Positions 1 to 7,484 of a stretch of DNA of 23,993 nt are shown piece after piece. The stretch's first letter is position 1, and the number at the start of each line of letters is the position of its first letter. The translations under genes were made by a program, and so were the position numbers. Under the pieces are notes generated by a model. It worked only from the letters and a program-made list of their open reading frames with translations. It was not told the origin of the DNA and did no database searches. This stretch comes from Candidatus Dormiibacterota bacterium (GTDB taxonomy: Bacteria > Chloroflexota > Dormibacteria > UBA8260 > Bog-877): assembly GCA_003164475.1 (NCBI GenBank), contig PLTL01000074.1, positions 1 through 23,993 of the forward strand. The letters run 5' to 3'.

Positions 1-302
1 GACTTGCCCGAGCCGTTGCGCCCGACCACGAGGGTCAGACCGGGGGAGGGCTCCAGGGTGAGCGTTACCGGCGGCCCGATGCCCCGGAAGCCCTCGACCT
101 CAATGGACGCGAGGTAGGTGGCGGTGGGGGCCTGGGTGGCGTCCGGGGCTGCGGCGGGGGTGGGTTGGTGGCCGTCGAGAATGGCCCGGAGGGCGTCGAC
201 CCCCTGGAAGGAGGCGAGGACCAGGGCCGCGGCGCCCTCGACGTTGGGGGGCGTCCCGGCGAGGCGGGTGGCCACCAGGTTCTGGAGAGTGAGGTCGGCC
301 AT
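1..302 (-). CDS. P-loop (AAA/SMC-like) ATPase, N-terminal fragment, runs off left edge
   Basis: Reading the minus strand from the ATG at 302-300 gives an open frame of 100 codons to the window edge. Residues 1-60 are an extension of small and hydrophobic residues that I do not recognise, ending in an Ala/Pro/Thr-rich linker (about 46-61). From about residue 63 the pattern is the usual first strand of an SMC/RecF/OLD-like ATPase (SIEVEGFRGI), followed by the Walker A GRNGSGK at 94-100, cut by the edge. The lysine and glycines of the P-loop are present. Everything that would identify the family (Walker B, any nuclease or coiled coil) lies outside the window. No convincing Shine-Dalgarno precedes the ATG and the frame stays open upstream, so an earlier start is possible. 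The gene is divergent from the OLD gene at 848. It could be another defence ATPase or a repair protein; this is not decidable here. Confidence 0.75.
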   Translation of the reverse strand, partial: MADLTLQNLVATRLAGTPPNVEGAAALVLASFQGVDALRAILDGHQPTPAAAPDATQAPTATYLASIEVEGFRGIGPPVTLTLEPSPGLTLVVGRNGSGK

Positions 303-367
303 CTGGCCGAGGAGTCTGGCAGAGGAGCTACCCCGGAAGCCAGCGGCTGGTGGTTGCCGTGGCGCGA

Positions 368-423
368 AACTGGCAAGTTCAGCCGCCATCAGAACTGGCA
401 CTGGAAACGGCCAATAACTGGCA
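368..423. repeat. Three AACTGGCA direct repeats, 25 and 23 bp apart
   Basis: The octamer AACTGGCA occurs exactly at 368-375, 393-400 and 416-423, so starts are spaced 25 and 23 nt. The core CTGGCA also occurs at 316-321. The array lies 66-121 nt upstream of the start of the leftward ATPase gene. Regular spacing close to two helical turns is what an operator array for a repressor or activator would look like. Function is inferred from position only. Confidence 0.5.
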
Positions 424-781
424 CCGGGCGGCCTCAGCGGATCAGCCGCAGCCAAGCAGACGCGATCCTCACACCTACGCGCGATCTCAGCGCGGCGGTC
501 AGAGAGGCAATGGGAACTGTTGGGCCAGTGTCAGATCGTGGCCGATCTCAGTGCCAGCTTCCCGCACCTTCACATCGGGGGAAGGCATGGGCGTCGGAAG
601 CTGCACGTGACGCAGTGTCAACGAGGCGGCCGCCCCCAATAGGGTATCTCGAGTGCCGGGACGTGCGTGCGGTAGCGCCGAGGCCGGCGCGACCCTGGGT
701 AGCACTGTCGTACTCGTGCCCTCGCCCGCAGCAGCGGAACGCTCCAAAACCAGCAAGAGCACTTGACCCGATTGCCGACAT

Positions 782-812
782 TTCACAGTTGGCCAACCCC
801 GCGGCCTATGAT
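782..812 (+). promoter_or_regulatory. Candidate sigma-70-like promoter of the OLD gene
   Basis: TTCACA at 782-787 (5 of 6 to TTGACA) and TATGAT at 807-812 (5 of 6 to TATAAT) are separated by 19 nt, slightly longer than optimal. Transcription would begin near 819, giving a leader of about 28 nt before the ATG at 848. No Shine-Dalgarno is visible in that leader. A TTGACC at 763-768 lies further upstream but has no good -10 partner. Confidence 0.35.
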
Positions 813-847
813 CGAAGACCCCTGACAACCCGCTCTCGTGTGAATCA

Positions 848-2770
848 ATGCGCCTCACCAGAATCACTGCATCTGGCCTCCTGTCCTTCGACGGGTTCTC
901 GATGGAACTCGACCCGGGGCTTACCGTGGTGGTTGGACCCAATGGCGTCGGCAAGAGCAACGTGCTGCGCGTGCCGGATCTGGTCTTGGCGGCCTTTCTC
1001 TTCTCCGAGAGCTCGGATACTGAGGCCGCTGCGCAGCTGGCGGATGCACTAGACGCTCGCCATCTGGGATGCCCCGATGGGCCTGTGCAGTTTGGCGTTG
1101 ATTTGGCCCTCACGGAGTCGGTGGAGCGTGATCTGGTTACGAGCTTCTGGCAGGCTGCCGCCTACTCCGCGCTCATGCAGGGTTACAGCGGGATGGAGAA
1201 CCAAGACCTCACGAAGTGGGTGTCTGACGAGATCACCGCTGACCGACTCGGCCCGCTATGGCACGGAACCTTGAGCGTCACCCATGCAGGTCACCGCGAC
1301 GCGCGATGGGGGGTGTCCTTCGAGTTCGACGCCAACGGGATCCGATACCGGTGGACGCTCGGGCACATGTCAGGCGCCTCCCAACTCATGCGAGCCTCTT
1401 TGCACGAAACCCACGCCCCGGCTCGCCAAGTGCGGCTCGGACGGATGTTGCTCGGACGAGACGTCACCCACCCACCAACGGTCCCGGAACAACCCTTTGC
1501 GCTTGAGAACCTCCTCCCGGGTGATGATGAGGCCATCGACATCGCAGTGGAGTCCTCGGGCCTCCCGGTTTTCCCACTCCATCGTCGTTTCATTGACCAA
1601 CATGGGCTCGATCCCAACGTCGGCAATCGGAGCTACACGTTCGGCGTGACCATGATGACCGTCCTCCGCCGAGGCCTGATCCGGGTCAGTGACGCACGGT
1701 TGGTGCCCGCCCGGCGGGGCGTGGCGCCGCCCAACCGCGATGCCCCGACACTTGAGGACGGACTGCCTGCTTTCCTTCGGGATCTCAAGAACGGGGACCG
1801 CAAGGAAAGGGATCGCTATCGCGAAGTGTGCGACCTGTTCGAGATCCTCGCCCGAAACCGGAAAGTGGACGTTGGGTCGAGGGCGGACGGGACCGCCGTG
1901 GCGCGCGTGAGCGTGGCCGACGACTTCGAGGTGCCGATAGCCTTCGCCGGGTCGGGAGCATGGGAGCTGCTCGTCCTCGCATCCAGCCTCGGCCACTCCG
2001 AGGGTGCAGTGGTGCTGCTAGACGAGCCGGCCGCCAGCTTCCACCCAACCCTGCAGCGTGACTTGATAGAGCGCCTGGGGCGGACTCCAGGGCAGGTCGT
2101 GGTGGTGACCCACTCCCCCTACATGTTGCCGTTAGGGGTTGCTGCGCCAGGGGGAGTGCGCATCGTCCGAGTTGTGCGCGAGGGTCTAGCCAGTCGGGCT
2201 CGAGCCATTTCCGCCTCGGACTTCGCGCGCGTTGCCCGCAAGCTACGGTCCAAGGGCAACGAGGCCATTCCGTTTGCACAGCGGGTAATCCTTTGCGAGG
2301 GTGAGGATGACGTCGCCGTGATCCGCATTCTTGCCGAGCGCTTCTCCCTCGGATTGAGTGAGGCCAATGTGCTTGCCGTGGACTGTGGGGGGAGGGAGAA
2401 CCTCCCGGACTACGTCGCTCTATGCGGGGGCCTCGGCATCGCCCATCTCGTCGTCATGGACCGGGATTCGACGAAGGCGAGGGCCGCCCCCCATCTGGCC
2501 ACACGGGCGCAAGCGGTGGAGAGTGCTGTCGCAGGTGCCGGGGGCTTGGGGGTCCTCTTCGCCTTCACCGAGGATATCGAGACGGCGTTCGGGTTATCAC
2601 GGAAGGGGCGGGCGAGTCTGGAGAGAGCGGCGGCAGCCGCTGGGCTCGATGGCGTCGACGAGCCGGGACGACTGGCTGGTGCACTGAGGGCTTTCGTGGG
2701 CGCTGCTGGCCTACCCTCGGACGTACGGGCGACCGTCGACAACACCGCTGGCGCGCGGGTAGAGTCATGA
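848..2770 (+). CDS. OLD-family ATP-dependent nuclease (ABC-type ATPase + TOPRIM)
   Basis: A 640-residue protein. The N-terminal half is an ABC/SMC-type ATPase: Walker A GPNGVGKS at 30-37, then Walker B and catalytic glutamate VVLLDEP with D392/E393, followed by a THSP switch histidine (VVVTHSPYML). The C-terminal part has TOPRIM hallmarks: the metal-binding glutamate in ILCEGEDD (E484) and the DxD in VVMDRDS (D538, D540). This arrangement and length are those of OLD nucleases such as GajA of Gabija, which nick or cut DNA under nucleotide control. That activity is family knowledge, not shown here. The ATG at 848 places the Walker A at the usual distance from the N-terminus. Its stop overlaps the next start (ATGA at 2767-2770), so the two genes are probably co-translated. 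There is no UvrD-type GajB partner next to it; the partner is an AlbA_2 protein. A/T occurs at 8 of the first 30 third codon positions. Confidence 0.9.
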   Translation: MRLTRITASGLLSFDGFSMELDPGLTVVVGPNGVGKSNVLRVPDLVLAAFLFSESSDTEAAAQLADALDARHLGCPDGPVQFGVDLALTESVERDLVTSFWQAAAYSALMQGYSGMENQDLTKWVSDEITADRLGPLWHGTLSVTHAGHRDARWGVSFEFDANGIRYRWTLGHMSGASQLMRASLHETHAPARQVRLGRMLLGRDVTHPPTVPEQPFALENLLPGDDEAIDIAVESSGLPVFPLHRRFIDQHGLDPNVGNRSYTFGVTMMTVLRRGLIRVSDARLVPARRGVAPPNRDAPTLEDGLPAFLRDLKNGDRKERDRYREVCDLFEILARNRKVDVGSRADGTAVARVSVADDFEVPIAFAGSGAWELLVLASSLGHSEGAVVLLDEPAASFHPTLQRDLIERLGRTPGQVVVVTHSPYMLPLGVAAPGGVRIVRVVREGLASRARAISASDFARVARKLRSKGNEAIPFAQRVILCEGEDDVAVIRILAERFSLGLSEANVLAVDCGGRENLPDYVALCGGLGIAHLVVMDRDSTKARAAPHLATRAQAVESAVAGAGGLGVLFAFTEDIETAFGLSRKGRASLERAAAAAGLDGVDEPGRLAGALRAFVGAAGLPSDVRATVDNTAGARVES

Positions 2771-3969
2771 CCGAGTACTGGGAGCCCCGAACCGAGGCCG
2801 ACCTTCAGGCTTCACTGAAGCACGGCCTGCTCAAGGAGGGCCATCTGCTGGACGTCAAGAAGCAGCCTCCACCCCCGAGCAGAAACGTCGACATAGCCGT
2901 TGACCTTGCCTCTTTCGCGGTCGATGGCGGCAGGATTCTTTACGGGGCGGACCAACCCGTGTCAAGCGGGCCGACGAAGCTGATCCCGTTCGATATCGCC
3001 GGGCTGGCCGAGCGCCTGGACCAGATAGCCAGGGGCGGGTCAATCGATCCCCCCCTCCGGATTCGGTGTGTCGACATCTCGTCAGGCGCGGACCCGGGCA
3101 GGGGATACCTCTTGGCGGTGATCCCGCGGAGCGCCGGGGCACCCCACATGGTCGACGGTCGTTACCGATGCCGTTCGGATCGAACCAACTCAGTGATGTC
3201 GGATGCCGAGGTGCGCCGGCTGATTGCCGATCGGACCGCTCGGCAGGGCGATGTCGCAATGTGGCTTCGGGAGGAGGTGGAGCGCGACCCTACGGAGGTG
3301 TCCCTTCGGACACAGGGCCATCTCTTCATACTGGCTCAGCCGCTGAATGCCAGCGCCGATCTCCTCGGCTCCGCCATCGGATCTCAGAACTGGAAAAGCT
3401 GGCTTCAGGGGGCGTTTCGAGATGCTGTGTGGGCGGTGGGCGGACCCACTGGCCTCGCTCCTGACCTGTTCAACCACGCGACTGGCCTGTCGGCACGACC
3501 GACCGGGTGGGCGATCAGCACGCATCAGATTGGGAACGACCGTCGGGTACGGCCCAACGGCACTAGGCCAGCGGAGGAAGACGATCTTCTCGACCTCGAG
3601 GTCCGCGATGACGGTGGCCTAAGGCTCTTTTGCGGCCGGGCCTCCTACATGGCCGAGCGGCGTTCGGTGACGTTCATCAACCTGATCGTCCTGCTCACTC
3701 GGAGAGTGGTCAGGGCTGCGGTGGCGGTGGCTGCGACGGCTGATTTCCTGGGCGAGTGGGGCTTCGGCGTCGCTATCCGGGGCATCGGTGAGTCCTCGTT
3801 GGGTCCCATGCCCGGCAGGGATCCGCGTTTCGTCCACCCGTACGACCAGGTCACTACGTGCTCGACGGACCAGCTTCGGCAGGAGCCTGACGAAGTGGTC
3901 CGCCAGCTCTTGGCCAAGTTCTTCCGTGGACTTGGCCTCTATGACTTCATTCCGGGGCTCGACGGGTAG
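2767..3969 (+). CDS. AlbA_2 (Schlafen-like) domain protein, partner of the OLD nuclease
   Basis: A 400-residue protein. The ATG at 2767 overlaps the OLD stop by 4 nt; a longer in-frame extension upstream to 2422 lies inside the OLD gene and is not used. Residues about 10-160 fit an AlbA_2/Schlafen-like domain: the acidic/lysine cluster E24, D29, K31 in KEGHLLDVKK, then DLASFAVDGGRILYGADQ, a VIPRSAGAPHMVDGRYRCRSD segment, and the trailing MSDAEVRRLI helix. AlbA_2 domains bind nucleic acid, and some Schlafen relatives are RNases or tRNases. Which applies here is unknown. Residues about 180-400 are not recognised and include a hydrophobic helix-rich stretch near 300-325 that is probably buried rather than membrane-spanning. 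Coupling to an OLD nuclease suggests an effector or sensor role in a two-protein defence module; this is inference. Confidence 0.8.
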   Translation: MTEYWEPRTEADLQASLKHGLLKEGHLLDVKKQPPPPSRNVDIAVDLASFAVDGGRILYGADQPVSSGPTKLIPFDIAGLAERLDQIARGGSIDPPLRIRCVDISSGADPGRGYLLAVIPRSAGAPHMVDGRYRCRSDRTNSVMSDAEVRRLIADRTARQGDVAMWLREEVERDPTEVSLRTQGHLFILAQPLNASADLLGSAIGSQNWKSWLQGAFRDAVWAVGGPTGLAPDLFNHATGLSARPTGWAISTHQIGNDRRVRPNGTRPAEEDDLLDLEVRDDGGLRLFCGRASYMAERRSVTFINLIVLLTRRVVRAAVAVAATADFLGEWGFGVAIRGIGESSLGPMPGRDPRFVHPYDQVTTCSTDQLRQEPDEVVRQLLAKFFRGLGLYDFIPGLDG

Positions 3970-4220
3970 GCCATGGTGTCGGCCGCCGGCCCCCGCCGCG
4001 CTATCGGAGGATCGGCTGAAGCAGTGGCTCCAGGCCGGCCCACGCGCGCGTTTCCGGTGAAGGTTGCGCCGGGCGTGTGGGCGCAATCCCCCAAGGGTTT
4101 CTGCCAGCTCGCCGGAGCGCCAGACCATCAGGCGAGCGTTCGAGCTGTGTGGCACAATCTCCAGCCAGCGCAGCACCGCACCGCTTTGCGCCCCCGCCGG
4201 TGGAAGCTGGAGAGTGATAG
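3970..4220 (+). other. 251-nt spacer before the helicase gene, with Shine-Dalgarno at its end
   Basis: No convincing coding frame. It ends in GGAGAG (4209-4214), six nt before the TTG at 4221, a good ribosome-binding site that decides the helicase start. The length suggests an independent promoter for the helicase-methyltransferase pair, but I found no strong -35/-10 pair; CACAAT at 4153-4158 is only a weak -10 candidate. Confidence 0.45.
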
Positions 4221-7200
4221 TTGACCCGGATCTTCGACAACATCGCATTGGATCTGGGCAGCCATTTGCAGCAGACGCTGCAGATATCCGATCGGATGGA
4301 TGTGGCGGTCGGCTATTTCAACCTTCGGGGCTGGTCTCTGTTTGACGCGCTGGTCCGTGAGAAGGCCTACGGTGGCAAGCCCGGCCCCGTGGTTCGTATC
4401 TTGATCGGCATGGTCATGACCGGGCCTCAGCAGGAGGTTCTGGATGACCTCCAGTTTGGCCTTGAAGGCACCTCGCAGTTCGATGCCGATGCGAACACCG
4501 CTCGCGAGCGCAAAGCGCAACTCCTGGAGCAGTTGCGAATCCAGTTGATGCGGGGCCTGCCAACGGCCTCCGATCGCGCTTCCCTGCGGTCGCTGCGCGA
4601 CCTCCTCGGAGCCGGAGCTGTTGAGATCAAGGTGTTCACGCGGCGGCCGCTGCACGGCAAGGCGTACGTGTGCCATCGCGAAGACCTGAACAACCCCATC
4701 ACCGCATTCGTCGGCTCGTCAAATCTCACCGCACCCGGGCTTGCCCACAATCTCGAACTCAACGTCGACGTCGTGGACATCTCGGGAGCCGCAGACCTAG
4801 CCCAGTGGTTCGAGAACCGATGGGAGGACAAGTTCAGCCGCACGGTGACGGCGGACGTCCTAGATTTGCTGGACGAGTCGTGGGCTCGGCGTGAGCCGCG
4901 GTCTCCCTATGAGGTGTTCCTCAAAGTCTGCTATGACCTGTCGCGCGATGTCCGCGAGGGGTTGGCCGAGTACTCGGTCCCCTCTGAGATCGCGAATCAG
5001 CTACTTGAGTACCAGGCCACGGCGGTGCGGACGCTGGCCCGGCGGCTCATGACCAAGCGCGGCACCATGTTGGGTGACGTCGTCGGCCTGGGCAAGACGC
5101 TCACCGCCATCGCGGTAGCCTTGATGCTGCGAGACGAGCACGGATACATGCCGCTCGTCGTGTGCCCCAAGAACCTCACCGGCATGTGGGAAGAGCATTT
5201 CGAGGCTTACGACCTTCACGGGCGGGTCGTTCCCTACAGCATGGCACACGCAGTTCTGCCAACCCTGCGTCGGTATGCCTTCGTCATCGTGGACGAATCG
5301 CACACGTTGCGCAACGATGCCCGTCGCGACTACACGGCGATCAGAGACTACATCCGCGCCAATGATAGCAAGACGCTGCTGCTCACCGCGACGCCCTACA
5401 ACATTCGATTCCGCGATGTCGCGAATCAACTCGCACTCTACATCGATGAAGACGACGACCTGGGCATCGCCCCTACGCGCGCGCTGGCTCAGGACAAGAA
5501 GCTAAGCGACAAGGTGGATGGCAAAACCACAACGCTGGCAGCCTTCCGAAGGTCGGAAGAGCCGGATGATTGGAAGCGACTGATGAGCGAGCACCTGGTG
5601 CGTCGCACCCGGACCTTCATCAAGAATAACTATGCGCACACCGACCACGAGGGCCGCTCGTATTTGGAGTTCAGCGACGGGCAGCGCTTTCGATTTCCCC
5701 TCCGTCTGCCAAAGCCAGTGAATCACTCGTTCGGGGCCAATGATCCGGCCGCCGTCATGGCCAGCGACGTGACTCTGGACACGATCAACCACCTTCATTT
5801 GCCCCGCTACGAACTGGGCAAGTACCTATCCCCAAAGGCGGCGCTGACTGATGAGGAGCGGCACTTCGCGGAAGACCTTGCCAGGGGGCGCGGGCACGTC
5901 GCTGGCTTCGTCCGTACCACGTTCTACAAGCGGCTTTCGTCTTGCGGGTACTCGTTCACTCTCTCGCTGCAGCGCCACATCGCCCGCAATGAGCTGTTTG
6001 TGTATGCCATCGACCATGACTTGCAGATCCCCACGGGAACCATCCTAGATGTGAACCTCGCTGACGATGACGATCCGACCGCCGATGATCTCGATGTGGC
6101 GGAGCGGCTCGGCGATGACCCTGCCCGGCGCTATGAGGCATTGGAGGCTGCGGCTCCTGCGGGGGTGAGTTGGGTCCGCCCGGGTCTCTTTACGCCTGCA
6201 CTGCGCCAGGATCTCACTGAGGACACGGAGGCGCTCAGGCGGCTACTCGAGTCCTACGGGCGGTGGGAACCGGCTGTGGACTCTAAGCTCGCGGCTCTGG
6301 TGACGCTTGTCCGGGAGACCCACCCAAGTGACAAGGTGCTGGTGTTCACCGAGTACAAGGACACCGCAGAGTACATCGGGCGCGCGTTGGCAGACGCGGG
6401 AATCATCGCGGTGGGGGTGGCAACTGGGGACAGCGAGAATCCCACGGCCTTGGCGCACCGGTTCTCGCCACGCTCGAACGCGCTGCCCGGTCAGAGCAGC
6501 TCGGAGATTGCCGACGAGTTGCGCGTGCTGATCGCTACTGATGTCCTCAGCGAGGGGCAGAACCTGCAAGACGCACACGTGGTGGTCAACTATGACCTGC
6601 CGTGGGCGATCATCCGCCTCATCCAGCGTGCCGGGCGCGTTGATCGGATTGGGCAACAGGCCGAGAGAGTGTTGCTCTACTCGTTCTTCCATGAATCGGT
6701 CGACACGGTCCTGTCTCTGCGACGGCGCATCAGTGCTCGCCTCACGGCCAACGCCGAAGCCTTCGGTTCGGATGAGTACTTCTTCGGCAGTGATGACGAA
6801 GTCAAGACCATCACCGACCTCTATAACGGCACCCTTGATGACCAAGACGCCGCCGAGGATGTCGACGCGTCGAGCCTGGCCTATCAGCGCTGGCATCAGG
6901 CGCAGGAAGCCGATCCGGTGTTGACCGCCCGCATTGCGGCGCTGCCCGACATGATCGACGCCACCCGTGCGCGACGGTTCACGGATCCCGATGACAGCGT
7001 GATCTGCTACGTTCGCACCGAGTCCGGGACGGACGGCTTTGGCGCGGCCACGCCGACTGGCCAGATGCGTCTCCTCACGGGCCACGAGGTCCTTCGGCTG
7101 TTTGAGGCGATCCCCGAGGAACACGGCCTCGACCAGCGCGCTGATCACGATGAGCTGATCGCTCTCCTCGTCCGCGGGCCGCTGGCGACTCCCGTCCTCG

Positions 7201-7484
7201 CCGCGGGGCGGCTTCGCGGTGTGCGTCGCACCCTCTGGCAGCGCCTGGGGACGACCCTGCAGAACCACAGCGCGGACACCCAGGCAGCTCTCGATGAGCT
7301 ATTTCAACATCCCCTGATCGGCGAGGCTGAGCGCCGCCTCAAGCGCGCCATTCGCAATGGAGCTACCGACGACGACCTGGCCACGCGGATTACGGCGTTG
7401 CACCGCGGCCAACGATTGGTCGTGGCGGGCCGGATGGGCAAGGACCCCATCCGGATTGTCAGCAGCATGGGGGTTGCCCCGTGA
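4221..7484 (+). CDS. PLD-nuclease / SNF2-type helicase fusion protein
   Basis: A 1087-residue protein starting at TTG, chosen because GGAGAG lies 6 nt upstream and the N-terminus (IFDNIALDLG...VGYFNLRGW) is the usual beginning of a PLD-like domain fused to a helicase. Residues about 1-190 form that domain: HGK at H145/K147 and GSSNLT around N168 match a single HKD-type nuclease half. From about 265 comes an SF2/SNF2 motor: VVGLGKT with K292/T293, DESH at 358-361, LLLTATPYN near 389, then the second RecA lobe with VLVFTEYKDTAEYIG, DVLSEGQNLQ and RAGRVDRIGQ ending at 812. About 275 C-terminal residues are not assigned. It probably translocates on DNA while the PLD domain cleaves (inference). 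It overlaps the methyltransferase by GTGA, so the two are translationally coupled, as in restriction-like systems. It resembles DISARM DrmD in type, but no DrmA, DrmB or DrmC is present. Confidence 0.92.
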   Translation: MTRIFDNIALDLGSHLQQTLQISDRMDVAVGYFNLRGWSLFDALVREKAYGGKPGPVVRILIGMVMTGPQQEVLDDLQFGLEGTSQFDADANTARERKAQLLEQLRIQLMRGLPTASDRASLRSLRDLLGAGAVEIKVFTRRPLHGKAYVCHREDLNNPITAFVGSSNLTAPGLAHNLELNVDVVDISGAADLAQWFENRWEDKFSRTVTADVLDLLDESWARREPRSPYEVFLKVCYDLSRDVREGLAEYSVPSEIANQLLEYQATAVRTLARRLMTKRGTMLGDVVGLGKTLTAIAVALMLRDEHGYMPLVVCPKNLTGMWEEHFEAYDLHGRVVPYSMAHAVLPTLRRYAFVIVDESHTLRNDARRDYTAIRDYIRANDSKTLLLTATPYNIRFRDVANQLALYIDEDDDLGIAPTRALAQDKKLSDKVDGKTTTLAAFRRSEEPDDWKRLMSEHLVRRTRTFIKNNYAHTDHEGRSYLEFSDGQRFRFPLRLPKPVNHSFGANDPAAVMASDVTLDTINHLHLPRYELGKYLSPKAALTDEERHFAEDLARGRGHVAGFVRTTFYKRLSSCGYSFTLSLQRHIARNELFVYAIDHDLQIPTGTILDVNLADDDDPTADDLDVAERLGDDPARRYEALEAAAPAGVSWVRPGLFTPALRQDLTEDTEALRRLLESYGRWEPAVDSKLAALVTLVRETHPSDKVLVFTEYKDTAEYIGRALADAGIIAVGVATGDSENPTALAHRFSPRSNALPGQSSSEIADELRVLIATDVLSEGQNLQDAHVVVNYDLPWAIIRLIQRAGRVDRIGQQAERVLLYSFFHESVDTVLSLRRRISARLTANAEAFGSDEYFFGSDDEVKTITDLYNGTLDDQDAAEDVDASSLAYQRWHQAQEADPVLTARIAALPDMIDATRARRFTDPDDSVICYVRTESGTDGFGAATPTGQMRLLTGHEVLRLFEAIPEEHGLDQRADHDELIALLVRGPLATPVLAAGRLRGVRRTLWQRLGTTLQNHSADTQAALDELFQHPLIGEAERRLKRAIRNGATDDDLATRITALHRGQRLVVAGRMGKDPIRIVSSMGVAP

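Larger units (their letters stand above)
303..847. other. Non-coding divergent intergenic region (545 nt)
   Basis: No frame on either strand has convincing coding character here. The longer open frames crossing it are GC-driven and give Arg/Pro/Ser-rich translations. The region holds three direct copies of AACTGGCA (368-375, 393-400, 416-423), an AGATCG-N4-CGATCT inverted repeat (533-548), two copies of CGATCTCAG (482-490 and 543-551), a GGCGGCCGCC palindrome (625-634) and a candidate sigma-70-like promoter (782-812). It separates two divergently transcribed ATPase genes, so it probably carries promoters for both. I could not pick out a promoter for the leftward gene. Confidence 0.6.

Noticed and set aside
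165..1052. A 295-codon plus-strand frame spanning the divergent region into the OLD gene
   Set aside because: It conflicts with the left-edge ATPase and with the OLD N-terminus containing the Walker A. The translation is Arg/Pro/Ser-rich and low in normal protein character.
848..2770. Calling the OLD gene gajA of a Gabija system
   Set aside because: The required UvrD-like GajB is not adjacent; the coupled gene is an AlbA_2 protein. The only UvrD-like gene in the window is AddA, which belongs to addB.
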